This document shows positions 41,144 to 49,342 of a DNA stretch of 64,000 nt, piece by piece. Each line of letters begins with the position of its first letter. Within the stretch, counting starts at the first letter, position 1. This DNA is from Paraburkholderia antibiotica (lineage in GTDB: Bacteria; Pseudomonadota; Gammaproteobacteria; Burkholderiales; Burkholderiaceae), in the NCBI RefSeq assembly GCF_012927125.1, contig NZ_JABBFZ010000017.1:1-64000 (forward strand). The letters are read 5' to 3'. The notes under the pieces are model-generated. The model saw only the letters and a program-made list of their open reading frames with translations. It was not told the origin of the DNA and searched no databases. Made by a program: the position numbers and the translations under genes.

Positions 41144-42199
41144 ATGACAGACACGACGACGGCATCCCACGCAGCAAGCGCACATACGACAGCTCACGCA
41201 ACGACGGCGGACGCCGGTTCATCACAGGACAATCGCGAGATTCGCTGGGGCATCGTCGGCACCGGCCGGATTGCGCGTCGTTTCGCGCAAGGACTCGCTT
41301 ACGTGCCGCACGCGCGGCTCGCCGCTCTGTGGTCGCGTCGCGCGCAACCGGCGCAGGCTTTCGCCGATGAGTTCGGCGGCACGGTGTGCGACAGCTTCGA
41401 CGCGTTGCTCGCGAGCGGCATCGACGCGCTCTATATCGCAACCGTCCAGGACAGCCACGCCGATTACGCGATCGCCGCGCTGCAGGCCGGCCTGCACGTG
41501 CTGTGCGAGAAACCGGCGACCATCAATCGCGCGCAGCTCGAACGCGTGCTCGCGGTCTCGCGCGCGTCGCAACGGCTCTTCATGGAAGCGATGAAGCCGC
41601 CGTTCTATCCGCTCTACAGAAAGTTGCGCGCGCAACTGGCGGCCGAGCCGATCGGCGAGGTCGGTCTCGTGCGCGCGGGCTGCTCGGTGCCGGGCGTGCC
41701 GGACGATCATCCGTCGCTGTCGTTCGAGCATGCGGGCGGCGCGCTGCTCGACATCGGCATCTACGAAATGTTTCTCGCGGTCGACTGGCTCGGCGCGCCA
41801 CGCGACGTGCAGACCTTCGGCCGGCTCGGCCCGAGCGGTGTCGATACGTTCGCGAGTCTGAACAGCCAGCACGAGCGCGGTATTTCGCAGCTATTCTGCG
41901 GGCTCGATCTGCATGGCAAGGGCGATGCGCTGCTGATGGCGAAGGGCGGACACGTGACGATTCACGAGCCGTGGTGGAATCCGTCGCGCGCGACGATCCG
42001 TTATGCGGACGGCCGCGTCGTCGAACTCGACGAGCCGTTCGAAGGCGGTGGCCTGAACTACGAGACCGCGCACTTCTGCGAACTGATTCGCGCGGGTCGG
42101 CTGGAAAGTCCGTTGATGCCGCACGATACGTCGCTGCAGATGATCGCGATGGCCGATGCGGCGCGCGCGGCGCTCGGGCTGAAGTTCGCCGGCGAGTGA
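41144..42199 (+). CDS. Gfo/Idh/MocA-family NAD(P)-dependent oxidoreductase
   Basis: A 351-residue sugar or dihydrodiol dehydrogenase-like protein. The N-terminal Rossmann fold has WGIVGTGRIARRFAQGL (GxGxxA-type), LYIATVQDSHADYAIAALQAGLHVLCEKPATINRAQ with the catalytic-site EKP motif, and a C-terminal alpha/beta domain with DIGIYEMFLAVDWLG. The start at 41144 (MTDTTTASHAAS) leaves a flexible 30-residue leader; upstream Met codons exist but without better ribosome-binding sites. It follows the FadR-type regulator by 221 bp. Substrate unknown; a polyol or sugar is likely. Confidence 0.88.
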   Translation: MTDTTTASHAASAHTTAHATTADAGSSQDNREIRWGIVGTGRIARRFAQGLAYVPHARLAALWSRRAQPAQAFADEFGGTVCDSFDALLASGIDALYIATVQDSHADYAIAALQAGLHVLCEKPATINRAQLERVLAVSRASQRLFMEAMKPPFYPLYRKLRAQLAAEPIGEVGLVRAGCSVPGVPDDHPSLSFEHAGGALLDIGIYEMFLAVDWLGAPRDVQTFGRLGPSGVDTFASLNSQHERGISQLFCGLDLHGKGDALLMAKGGHVTIHEPWWNPSRATIRYADGRVVELDEPFEGGGLNYETAHFCELIRAGRLESPLMPHDTSLQMIAMADAARAALGLKFAGE

Positions 42200-42282
42200 G
42201 CGGAGCGCGGCAGGGGCGAAGCAGCGGCGAATGAATCGATGCGCGCAAGAACGACCGCGCGCATAAAGAAACGCCGCAGTGC

Positions 42283-42942
42283 TCAGTGCCGCGTCGGCAG
42301 CGACAGACGCCGCTCGTACCAGCGCTGCGCCCATTCGAGCACCTGACACAGCACCCAGTAGACGGCCGCCGCGGCGAGATAGAGCGGCAACGGCTGATAG
42401 GTCGACGCGATGATCTCCTGCGCGCTGCGCAGCAACTCGGTCACGGTGATCACCGAGACCAGCGAGGTGTCCTTGATCAGGCTGATCAGACTGTTCGACA
42501 GGCTCGGCACCGCGATGCGCAGCGCCTGCGGCGCGATCACGTAGCGCAGCGTCTGCCGGCGCGACAGGCCGAGGCTATAGGCGGCGAGCCACTGGCCCTG
42601 GTGAATGCCGAGAATCGCGCCGCGCATGCTTTCCGACAGGTACGCGGCGACATTCGCCGACAGCGCGATCACGCCGGCCGGCGTCGGATCGAGCGAAATG
42701 CCGAAGCTCGGCAGACCGTAGTAAATCACGAAGATCTGCACGAGCAGCGGGGTGCCGCGCATCACGCTCACGTAGACGCGCGCGATCCAGTTCAGCGGGC
42801 GGCTGTGGCTGATACCCATCAGCGCGAGCACGGCGCCGCCGATCAGGCCGAAGATCATCGACAGGACCGCGAACTTGACCGTCAGCAACGCGCCCTGTGC
42901 GAGCACGGGCAGCGATTGAATCAGCAGGGAAGTGATGGACAT
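42283..42942 (-). CDS. Amino-acid ABC transporter permease (HisM/TcyL type)
   Basis: A 219-residue inner-membrane permease with five predicted helices. The His/Glu/Gln/Arg/opine-type permease signature spans ARVYVSVMRGTPLLVQIFVIYYGLP and the EAA loop is SESMRGAILGIHQGQWLAAYSLGLSRRQTLRYVIAPQAL, which contacts the ATPase. It lies 262 bp downstream of the binding-protein gene on the same strand, with a hairpin between. No ATP-binding subunit is encoded next to it, so the pair must use an ATPase from elsewhere. Confidence 0.93.
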   Translation of the reverse strand: MSITSLLIQSLPVLAQGALLTVKFAVLSMIFGLIGGAVLALMGISHSRPLNWIARVYVSVMRGTPLLVQIFVIYYGLPSFGISLDPTPAGVIALSANVAAYLSESMRGAILGIHQGQWLAAYSLGLSRRQTLRYVIAPQALRIAVPSLSNSLISLIKDTSLVSVITVTELLRSAQEIIASTYQPLPLYLAAAAVYWVLCQVLEWAQRWYERRLSLPTRH

Positions 42943-43157
42943 GGACGGTGTACTGGTTGGCGCACAAAGCGCACATCATAAACTTTGGCGCGCGTTATCG
43001 TGCGGCTTGCGCGACGCAGATCGGGGTATACGCGACGCGCTTCGGGCGGCGCGCGGCGGTGTCGGCGATACATCGGCGCGGCCTGGGGTGGTTAAGTTGG
43101 CCTGAGGCTCGCGGCGCGTAGTCCGCGATTTGCATGCCGTTGCCGCAGAAAAGCGAA

Positions 43158-43185
43158 GGGCGGCATCGCCGACGATGCCGCCCTC
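43158..43185 (-). terminator. Hairpin between binding-protein and permease genes
   Basis: Twelve-base arms AGGGCGGCATCG/CGATGCCGCCCT around a four-base loop, followed on the minus strand by TTCGCTTTTCTG. It starts about 20 bp past the binding-protein stop. It probably attenuates transcription so that binding protein exceeds permease. Confidence 0.7.
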
Positions 43186-43204
43186 CGGTTGCACGACGTG
43201 CGTC

Positions 43205-43999
43205 TTACTTGATCGGCTTGCTCACGTCGATGCCGAACCACTTGTCCGAAATCTTCGTAAAGGTGCCGTCAGCTTCGAGCTGGGCCATCGCGTCGTCGAT
43301 TGCCTTCGCGAACTTCGGGTTGCCCTTCCTGAACGGAATGCCCGACGGCGGCGCCGAGCCGACGTTCGCGCCGGTGCGCAGCGGCAGCTGCGAGTTCTTC
43401 AGCAGGTACGCGAGCATCAGACGGTCGTTCAACGCCGCGTCGAGCCGGCCGGCGGCCAGGTCGCGCAGATACTCGGGCGCACCCGGGTAGGTCTTCACGT
43501 CGATGCCCGGCACGGCCTTCGCCATGTCCATGTAATTCGTGCCGAGACCGACGCCGAGCTTCTTGCCCTTCAGGTCGTCGAGCGAGGTGAACTGGCGGTT
43601 GTCGTCCTTACGCTGGATCAGCTGCGCGGCCGAGTACGTGTACGGCACCGAGAAGTCGAGCGTCTGCTTGCGCGCGTCGGTGATGCCGACCTGGTTGACG
43701 ATCACGTCGAACTTGCCCGCCTGCAGACCGGCGATGATGCCGCTCCACTCGGTCGTGACGAACTCCGGCTTCACGCCGAGCTTCGCGGCGACTGCTTTGG
43801 CGATGTCGACGTCGTAGCCGACCAGTTCGCCCGACGGCGCCTTCGAGTTGAACGGCGGGAAGGTGCCTTCGAGACCGATGCGCAGCGTGCCGCGTTGCTT
43901 GACCTGGTCGAGCAGGTCTTCCGCGTGCGCGGCGACGGCGGTGAGCGACGCGCCGATCAGCGCGGTGGCGAAAAGCTTTTTCAGCAGGCCAACTTTCAT
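43205..43999 (-). CDS. Amino-acid ABC transporter periplasmic binding protein (SBP family 3)
   Basis: A 264-residue secreted binding protein, probably for cystine or another polar amino acid. ATG 43999 gives the signal peptide MKVGLLKKLFATALIGASLTAVAAHA. The mature protein has the family 3 start DLLDQVKQRGTLRIGLEGTFPPFNSK, then GYDVDIAKAVAAKLGVKPEFV, WSGIIAGLQAGKFDVIVNQVGITDARKQTLDFSVPY and LKGKKLGVGLGTNYMDMAK, with the C-terminal ISDKWFGIDVSKPIK. It resembles FliY/TcyJ-type proteins. It is transcribed with the permease across a terminator-like hairpin. Confidence 0.94.
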   Translation of the reverse strand: MKVGLLKKLFATALIGASLTAVAAHAEDLLDQVKQRGTLRIGLEGTFPPFNSKAPSGELVGYDVDIAKAVAAKLGVKPEFVTTEWSGIIAGLQAGKFDVIVNQVGITDARKQTLDFSVPYTYSAAQLIQRKDDNRQFTSLDDLKGKKLGVGLGTNYMDMAKAVPGIDVKTYPGAPEYLRDLAAGRLDAALNDRLMLAYLLKNSQLPLRTGANVGSAPPSGIPFRKGNPKFAKAIDDAMAQLEADGTFTKISDKWFGIDVSKPIK

Positions 44000-44125
44000 C
44001 GTGTTCCTTTGTGTGCGTCGGTGGACGTCTGACGTTTTAACGGCCGCAAGCATAACAAACGAGACTATCGAAATCTAAATATCGTTTGAGTATGTCTATA
44101 TGCCTATGCGACGTGGATGGCTGAC

Positions 44126-45148
44126 TTAACGCAGTGCCTGCGCGCATTCGGCGACGAGCGCCGGGCCGCGATAGATGAAGCCCGTATAAAGCTGCACCAG
44201 CGACGCACCGGCCGCCAGTTTCGCGCGCGCGTCCTCGCCCGAGAAAATTCCGCCGACGCCGATGATCGGTACCGCTTCGCCGACTTCGGCGCGCAGCTTG
44301 CGGATCACTTCGTTCGAGGCGTCGAACACCGGCTTGCCCGACAGGCCGCCGGCTTCGTCGCCGTGCTGCATGCCGGTGACGGCGGTGCGCGACAGCGTGG
44401 TGTTGGTCGCGATCACGCCTTCGAACTGGTGGCGCAGCAGCGTGTCGGCGATCGACCTGATCTGCTCGTCGTCGAGATCGGGCGCGATCTTCAGCGCGAG
44501 CGGCACGAGCTTGCCGTGCATGTCGGCGAGGCGCTGCTGCTTGTCCTTCAGCGCGGCGAGCAGCGCGTCGAGTTCGCCCGCGCCCTGCAGCTGGCGCAGG
44601 TTCTTCGTATTCGGCGACGAGATGTTGACCGTCACGTAGCTCGCGAACGGGTACACACGCTCGAGGCAGTACAGATAATCTTCGGCGGCGCGCTCGATCG
44701 GTGTGTCGGCGTTCTTGCCGATATTCAGCCCGAGGATGCCGCGATAGCGTGCGGCCTGCACGTTCTTCACGAACTGGTCGACGCCGGCGTTGTTGAAGCC
44801 CATCCGGTTGATCACCGCGTTCGCCTGCGGCAGACGGAACATGCGCGGGCGCGGATTGCCGGGCTGCGCGCGCGGCGTCACCGTGCCCACTTCGATGAAG
44901 CCGAAGCCGAGCGCCGCCAGACCGTCGATGCACGCGCCGTCCTTGTCGAGACCCGCCGCGAGCCCGACCGGGTTGCGGAACGTCAGGCCCATCACGGTGC
45001 GCGGCGAATCCGGCACGCGCGCCGCGAGCGCGCTGGCGAGGCCGGTGCGACCGGCGGCGCCGAGCATGCGCAAGGTCAGGTGGTGGGCGTCTTCCGCGTC
45101 CATGCGAAAGAGTTGGGCGCGAATAAGCGGGTAAAGGGAACTGAGCAC
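44126..45148 (-). CDS. pyrD: Dihydroorotate dehydrogenase (quinone), class 2
   Basis: Oxidises dihydroorotate to orotate in pyrimidine synthesis using FMN and passes electrons to the respiratory quinone pool at the inner membrane. The 340-residue frame has the class 2 N-terminal amphipathic extension (MLSSLYPLIRAQLFRMDAEDAHHLTL), FMN-binding GLTFRNPVGLAAGLDKDG, the catalytic-Ser loop VNISSPNTKNLRQLQ, and VIATNTTLSR with IIGVGGIFSGEDARAKLAAGASLVQLYTG. It lies 91 bp after bpt on the same strand, a common Burkholderia arrangement. Confidence 0.97.
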   Translation of the reverse strand: MLSSLYPLIRAQLFRMDAEDAHHLTLRMLGAAGRTGLASALAARVPDSPRTVMGLTFRNPVGLAAGLDKDGACIDGLAALGFGFIEVGTVTPRAQPGNPRPRMFRLPQANAVINRMGFNNAGVDQFVKNVQAARYRGILGLNIGKNADTPIERAAEDYLYCLERVYPFASYVTVNISSPNTKNLRQLQGAGELDALLAALKDKQQRLADMHGKLVPLALKIAPDLDDEQIRSIADTLLRHQFEGVIATNTTLSRTAVTGMQHGDEAGGLSGKPVFDASNEVIRKLRAEVGEAVPIIGVGGIFSGEDARAKLAAGASLVQLYTGFIYRGPALVAECAQALR

Positions 45149-45239
45149 GGGATGAAGCCGGGGGCCGGAAAATGGGAACCCGCTATTTTACCGGCTTTAG
45201 ACGCGGGCGAGGCGGGATGGGCTGCGCGGGTGATGGCCG

Positions 45240-46085
45240 CTACGGCTTGGGCGGCCCGCGCCGGCCATGCATCGCGAAGTCGACCGGCGGCAGATCGATG
45301 CTGGACGGATCGAGCACGCGCCAGGCGCCGTCGATCAGTCCTTCCAGCGGCCGGAAATTCGCCTTGTACGCCATCTTCGGACTCTCGCGAATCCAGTAGC
45401 CGAGATACACGTACGGCAGGTTCAGGCTGCGCGCCTGCTCGATCTGCCAGTAGATGTTGTAGGTGCCGAAGCTCGCATGCGGCAGGTCCGGCTCGAAGAA
45501 CGTGTACACCGACGACAGTCCGTCGCCGAGGATGTCGATCATGCTGATCATGCGCAGCGCGCCCGGCGCGTCGGGGTGCGCGTCGGAGTGTATATAGGGG
45601 CTTTCTAATGCGGGCTCGCGGAATTCGACGAGCCGCGAATTGATCCGGCTTTGCAGCAGGAACTGCTCGTACTGGTCGCGGCTGTCGCGATCCATTCCGC
45701 CGCCCGCGTGACGCGCGGACTGGTAGCGCATATACAGCGTGTAATGCTCTTCGTCGTAGTGCAGCGGCGCGACGGTCGCGATCAGCTCGCCGTGCTTTTT
45801 CCACACGCGCCGTTGCGTGCGATTCGGCTGAAAACGTTCGACCGGCACGCGCACCGGCACGCACGCGCGGCAGCCGTCGCAATACGGGCGATACGTGAAC
45901 ACGCCCGAGCGCCGGAAGCCCGCCTTGACGAGATCCGTGTAGACGTCGGAATTGATCAGGTGACTGGGCGTGGCGACTTGCGAGCGCGCGATGCGGCCGT
46001 CCAGATAGCTGCAGGGATAGGGCGCCGTTGCATAAAATTGCAGCGCGGAAAGCGGAGAAAGAGGCAGCTCGTTGGGGTGAGTCAC
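45240..46085 (-). CDS. bpt: Aspartate/glutamate leucyltransferase (bacterial protein transferase)
   Basis: Transfers Leu from Leu-tRNA to N-terminal Asp or Glu of proteins, making substrates for ClpAP through ClpS. A GTG start at 46085 (VTHPNELPLSPLSALQFYATAPYPCSYL) matches the family N-terminus; ATG-started longer frames include unrelated sequence. The 281 residues contain the conserved Cys motifs PCSYL and YCDGCRACVPVRV, then YMRYQSARHAGGGM and GDGLSSVYTFFEPDLPHASFGTYNIYWQI. It stands between aat and pyrD, so both N-degron transferases are in one transcript. Confidence 0.95.
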   Translation of the reverse strand: MTHPNELPLSPLSALQFYATAPYPCSYLDGRIARSQVATPSHLINSDVYTDLVKAGFRRSGVFTYRPYCDGCRACVPVRVPVERFQPNRTQRRVWKKHGELIATVAPLHYDEEHYTLYMRYQSARHAGGGMDRDSRDQYEQFLLQSRINSRLVEFREPALESPYIHSDAHPDAPGALRMISMIDILGDGLSSVYTFFEPDLPHASFGTYNIYWQIEQARSLNLPYVYLGYWIRESPKMAYKANFRPLEGLIDGAWRVLDPSSIDLPPVDFAMHGRRGPPKP

Positions 46086-46188
46086 GTTGGCAGCTCTCGA
46101 AGCGTCTCTGGTAATGCAAACCCGGCGCCCTGGCGGCTGAGGTGCCGCGATTCGATGCGCGGCGGCGCCGGATTCGGCCTGATTCTTC

Positions 46189-46926
46189 CTATGCCGCTCG
46201 CGCGACGAGCTCGAGCAGGGCGGTCTTGTCGAAGTGCCACGGAATGGCCGGTGCGCCGACAGACGCGCGAACATGCGCGACGAACGCCTTGCGCGCTATC
46301 TCGCGTCCGCCCAGCGACGCCAGATGCGACGTGTTCTGCTGGCAGTCTATCATTTCTATTTCGTGACGTCGCAAGTGGCCGACCAGCGCGGCCAGCGCCA
46401 TTTTCGAGCCGTCGGTGACCTCGGTGTACATCGATTCGCCGAAGAACATCCGGCCAAGCGACACGCCATACAGACCGCCCACGCGTTTGCCTTCGAACCA
46501 CGTTTCGATGCTGTGCGCGTCGCCGAGTCGATGCAGCGACGAATACGCCTCGACCACGTCGGCGGTGATCCACGTGCCGCGCTGGCCTCGGCGCGGCGCC
46601 TGCGCGCACGCGCGCATCACGCCGGCGAAATCGTGATCGACGCGGATTTCCCATGCGTCGTCGCGCAACACGTGTTTGAGCGTCTTGCGCAGCGATGGCG
46701 ACAGTTTGAATTCGGCGGGGCGCAGGATCATGCGCGGATCGGGGCTCCACCACAACACCGGCTGGCCGTCCGAATACCACGGGAAGATGCCGCGCCGATA
46801 AGCGTCGATGAGGCGCGACGGCAGCAGGTCGCCGCTCGCCGCGAGCAGGCCGGGTGCGCCGCTCGTCGCGCCGAGCGCGCGTTCGACGGGCGGAAACGGA
46901 TCGTCAGCGCCGAGCCAGGGGACCAT
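46189..46926 (-). CDS. aat: Leucyl/phenylalanyl-tRNA--protein transferase
   Basis: Adds Leu or Phe from charged tRNA to proteins with N-terminal Arg or Lys in the N-degron pathway. The 245-residue protein is full length with the family landmarks FPPVERAL, GLLAASGDLLPSRLIDAYRRGIFPWYSDGQPVLWWSPDPRMIL, HSIETWFEGKRVGGLYGVSLGRMFFGESMYTE and IDCQQNTSHLASLGGREI. It begins 9 bp after the Nudix gene stop and is followed by bpt after 103 bp, giving the operon Nudix-aat-bpt-pyrD. Confidence 0.96.
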   Translation of the reverse strand: MVPWLGADDPFPPVERALGATSGAPGLLAASGDLLPSRLIDAYRRGIFPWYSDGQPVLWWSPDPRMILRPAEFKLSPSLRKTLKHVLRDDAWEIRVDHDFAGVMRACAQAPRRGQRGTWITADVVEAYSSLHRLGDAHSIETWFEGKRVGGLYGVSLGRMFFGESMYTEVTDGSKMALAALVGHLRRHEIEMIDCQQNTSHLASLGGREIARKAFVAHVRASVGAPAIPWHFDKTALLELVARAA

Positions 46927-46935
46927 GCGTGCCGC

Positions 46936-47481
46936 TCAACCTTCGCGCAGCGAGCGGAAGATATCGCCGGTATGCAGGCCGAAGCTGCCGGCCGCGCGGT
47001 CGGCGAAAAAGAAGCGCAGCGTCTGGCCGACGGTCGGAAACGCGATCTCGTCCCACGGAATCTCGTGTTCCTCGAAGAGCTTCACTTCGAGGCTTTCCTC
47101 GCCGGCGGCAATGTCGAGGTCGAGCAGCCGCGCCATGTAGAACAGATGCACCTGATGCACGTGCGGCACGTTCAGCAGCGAAAACAGATTCTGTACTTCG
47201 ACGCGCGCGCCGGCTTCCTCGAGCGTTTCGCGCGAGGCGGCCTCGGCGGTCGTCTCTCCCATCTCCATGAAGCCGGCGGGCAGTGTCCAGTAGCCGTAGC
47301 GCGGCTCGATCGCGCGCCGGCACAGCAGCACCTTGTCGTCCCACACGGGAACGGTGCCGACCACGTTGCGCGGATTCTGATAGTGCACCGTGCCGCAACT
47401 GCCGCATACGAAGCGCTCGCGATTGTCGCCCGGCGGAATGCTCAGACTGACGCCGTGGCCGCAGACAGAACAGAATTTCAT
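46936..47481 (-). CDS. Nudix hydrolase with N-terminal zinc ribbon
   Basis: A 181-residue Nudix pyrophosphohydrolase. The N-terminus has two CxxC pairs (CSVCGH and CGSCGT) forming a zinc ribbon, as in NudC-like and ADP-ribose/NADH-type enzymes. The Nudix box is complete: GFMEMGETTAEAASRETLEEAGA (written in full only as this signature), with the REx2EE metal ligands. Substrate is uncertain; the ribbon suggests a dinucleotide such as NADH or FAD. It is the first gene of the aat-bpt-pyrD operon. Confidence 0.93.
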   Translation of the reverse strand: MKFCSVCGHGVSLSIPPGDNRERFVCGSCGTVHYQNPRNVVGTVPVWDDKVLLCRRAIEPRYGYWTLPAGFMEMGETTAEAASRETLEEAGARVEVQNLFSLLNVPHVHQVHLFYMARLLDLDIAAGEESLEVKLFEEHEIPWDEIAFPTVGQTLRFFFADRAAGSFGLHTGDIFRSLREG

Positions 47482-47696
47482 AGAGAGGGGACGAGAAAGG
47501 GTGATAGGAGTTTATCACCGGGGCGAGGCATTTCTGAGGCGATCGCAGAGGCTCGGGCAGTGCGAGCGGCCGGCTCGTGGACTCTGGATGGCGTGGCGGT
47601 TTCCATCGCTCGATGCCGCGCCGGGCAACGGTTAATTAGCAGCCAATTTGTAGTCGATTCGTCGGCAATGGGGCGTGTCGGCCCGTCTGACATTGG
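47482..47696. other. Intergenic region upstream of the Nudix operon
   Basis: About 215 bp between the Nudix start (minus) and the candidate small RNA promoter (plus). A small dyad GGTGATA/TATCACC at about 47500-47520 is close to the Nudix start and could be an operator or leader hairpin. No gene was seen. Confidence 0.45.
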
Positions 47697-47726
47697 TTGA
47701 CAGTCGATTTTCGAATCCGCTGATAG
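47697..47726 (+). promoter_or_regulatory. sigma-70-like promoter of candidate small RNA
   Basis: Perfect TTGACA at 47697-47702 and TGATAG at 47721-47726 with an 18-bp spacer. Transcription would begin near 47733 and run to a strong terminator about 108 nt later with no open frame between. Confidence 0.5.
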
Positions 47727-47732
47727 CATCGA

Positions 47733-47841
47733 TCCTGATGGTTGCAATGGAAGCCCCCCGCATCCGCTGCGATCATCTTTTCTCTCTTGTACATTGCCTC
47801 GTAGTCTTAGGCGCGTCATTTAGCTGACGCGCTTTTTTTTT
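47733..47841 (+). ncRNA. Candidate small RNA (promoter-to-terminator unit)
   Basis: A roughly 108-nt non-coding unit lies between a sigma-70-like promoter (47697-47726) and an excellent Rho-independent terminator (GCGCGTCA/TGACGCGC plus nine T residues, 47811-47841). It holds an unpaired AAGCCCCCCGC stretch near 47750-47762, which could base-pair with Shine-Dalgarno regions, followed by a U/C-rich segment. There is no credible coding frame. I do not recognise it as a known RNA family. The call is inference from signal arrangement. Confidence 0.45.
47811..47841 (+). terminator. Rho-independent terminator
   Basis: Eight-base perfect arms GCGCGTCA and TGACGCGC with a six-base loop, followed by an uninterrupted run of nine T residues. 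There is no annotated gene directly upstream on the plus strand, which is why a small RNA is proposed. Confidence 0.9.
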
Positions 47842-47880
47842 GCCCGAGGCCGGGCGGTTTCGTTGCTGGATTGTCGACTT

Positions 47881-47958
47881 ATGGATTCTTTTTTCGCGCT
47901 GGTGTCGTTGTCCGTGATGCTGGTTTTGTATTGCGTCGTCGTGGTGTGGCTGGACTAG
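47881..47958 (+). CDS. Candidate 25-residue single-pass membrane peptide
   Basis: ATG 47881 to TAG 47958 encodes a 25-residue peptide, MDSFFALVSLSVMLVLYCVV then VVWLD, almost entirely one hydrophobic helix with acidic residues near both ends. This is like small subunits of membrane complexes (CydX- or KdpF-like in size, not in sequence). A weak GGA lies 13 bp upstream. It starts 40 bp after a terminator, so it would need its own promoter. Composition is unlike the surrounding high-GC intergenic DNA, but the frame is short enough to occur by chance. Confidence 0.35.
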   Translation: MDSFFALVSLSVMLVLYCVVVVWLD

Positions 47959-48109
47959 GGGGCTGCTGCTTTTATTTTTTCCTGGTGCGTGCTTGAGGCC
48001 GAAAGCTGCCGGATCAGCGCGCCGGTTTATTGCTACTTATTTGCTGGATACCTCGTCGGAAACCCGGCACCAGACACCTGAAATACCCGCGAAAAACGGC
48101 CGACCAAAA
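47959..48109. other. Intergenic stretch, nothing recognised
   Basis: About 150 bp between the candidate membrane peptide and the tRNA-Met terminator. An open frame on the minus strand crosses into the tRNA and is not credible. No site was recognised. Confidence 0.5.
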
Positions 48110-48146
48110 CAAAAAAGGGTTACACGCCAATGCGTTGTAACCCTTC
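48110..48146 (-). terminator. Rho-independent terminator after tRNA-fMet
   Basis: The minus strand has arms AAGGGTTACA/TGTAACCCTT around a 12-base loop followed by TTTTTTG. It begins 11 bp past the tRNA CCA end. Confidence 0.92.
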
Positions 48147-48156
48147 AGTGATTTCT

Positions 48157-48233
<77 letters not shown>

Positions 48234-48248
48234 TCCGTCGAAGAAAAG

Positions 48249-48277
48249 ATTATAGAACAATCCTGCAGCCGACGCAA
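48249..48277 (-). promoter_or_regulatory. sigma-70 promoter of tRNA-fMet
   Basis: On the minus strand, TTGCGT (48277-48272) and a perfect TATAAT (48254-48249) are 17 bp apart, placing the transcript start a few bases before the tRNA. Confidence 0.85.
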
Positions 48278-48452
48278 CACCTATGTAAGGATTGGCTTCA
48301 TTGAGCGTCGCGGAGCGCGGCCGCACGGGAAATGACCGGAAAGCGGTGCGAAAGCCGGCATCGAACGCTGCGCTAGAATTCAGCTTCTCCACGCGGCTTG
48401 CCTGGCTCTTCGACGGCGAGCGCGTCCTCTCTCCGATCTCGCTTCGAACCCC

Positions 48453-48950
48453 ATGGATATCGCTCACGACCTGCAGGTAATTGCCGTTCAGGAAAAGACC
48501 CTCGTGTTTCCCCGCTTTGACGCCGACCGCGCGTGGCAAGTCGGTGCCTATCTGCACGAAATCGCGAAAGCGCGCGGCATCCCCGCCGCGATCGACGTGC
48601 GCACGTTCGGCCAGCCGCTGTTTTTCAGCCTGCTCGATGGCGCGACGCCGGACAACGTCGACTGGGCGCGCCGCAAGGGCAACACGGTCGCGCATTTTCG
48701 TCGTAGCTCGTACGCGATCGGTCTGAAAGTGCAGCTCGCCGGCTCGACGCTCGCCGACAAGCACGGTTTGCCGGCTACCGAATACGCATCGCACGGCGGC
48801 GCGTTTCCGCTGACGGTGGAGGGCGCCGGCGTGATCGGCTCGATCACCGTGTCCGGTCTGCCGCAGCGCGCCGATCACGAACTGGTCGTCGAAGCGTTGT
48901 GCGCGCATCTCGGCCACGACTACGGCAAGCTCGCGCTTGCGAAGGCCTGA
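48453..48950 (+). CDS. DUF336 / UPF0303-family protein (GlcG/HbpS-like)
   Basis: A 165-residue protein of the GlcG/HbpS fold family, sometimes annotated as heme-degrading. Features are LQVIAVQEKTLVFPRFDADRAWQVGAYLHEIA, IDVRTFGQPLFFSLLDGATPDNVDWARRKGNTVAHF, and the C-terminal GGAFPLTVEGAGVIGSITVSGLPQRADHELVVEAL, the most conserved part. It has no signal peptide. Biochemical function in this subgroup is not established. It is 4 bp upstream of the SMR exporter gene, so the two are co-transcribed. Confidence 0.9.
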   Translation: MDIAHDLQVIAVQEKTLVFPRFDADRAWQVGAYLHEIAKARGIPAAIDVRTFGQPLFFSLLDGATPDNVDWARRKGNTVAHFRRSSYAIGLKVQLAGSTLADKHGLPATEYASHGGAFPLTVEGAGVIGSITVSGLPQRADHELVVEALCAHLGHDYGKLALAKA

Positions 48951-48954
48951 CGCG

Positions 48955-49293
48955 ATGCGCGTGCCTCCGTATGCGCTACTCGCGATTGCGATCGTCGCCG
49001 AAGTGATTGCGACCTCCGCGATGCGGGCGTCGGATGGGTTCTCGCGGCTGCTGCCGTCCGCGGTCGTGGTGGCCGGCTACGGCATCGCGTTTTACTGCCT
49101 GTCGCTGACGCTCAAGAGCATCCCGGTCGGCATCGTCTATGCGATCTGGTCGGGCGCGGGCATCGTGCTGATCACGCTCGTCGCGCTGGTGCTGTACCGG
49201 CAGGTGCCGGACCTGCCGGCGATCATCGGGCTCGGGCTGATCGTCGCCGGCGTCGCGGTGCTGAATCTGTTCTCGAAGATGCAGGCGCATTGA
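48955..49293 (+). CDS. Small multidrug resistance (SMR) family transporter
   Basis: A 112-residue membrane protein with four helices. The start is ATG 48955 (MRVPPYALLAIAIVAEVIATSAMRASDGFSRL), with the conserved helix-1 Glu of IVAEVIATS that couples proton and drug binding (Glu14 in EmrE). Helix 3 has the GIVYAIWSGAGIVLI signature of the EmrE/QacE/SugE group. Substrates may be quaternary ammonium compounds, guanidinium or polyamines. It is translated just after the DUF336 gene. Confidence 0.93.
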   Translation: MRVPPYALLAIAIVAEVIATSAMRASDGFSRLLPSAVVVAGYGIAFYCLSLTLKSIPVGIVYAIWSGAGIVLITLVALVLYRQVPDLPAIIGLGLIVAGVAVLNLFSKMQAH

Positions 49294-49342
49294 ACGCTTG
49301 CGCGCGGCGCGGTGTTGGCCGCGCGTAAGGCGATCGCGTCGT

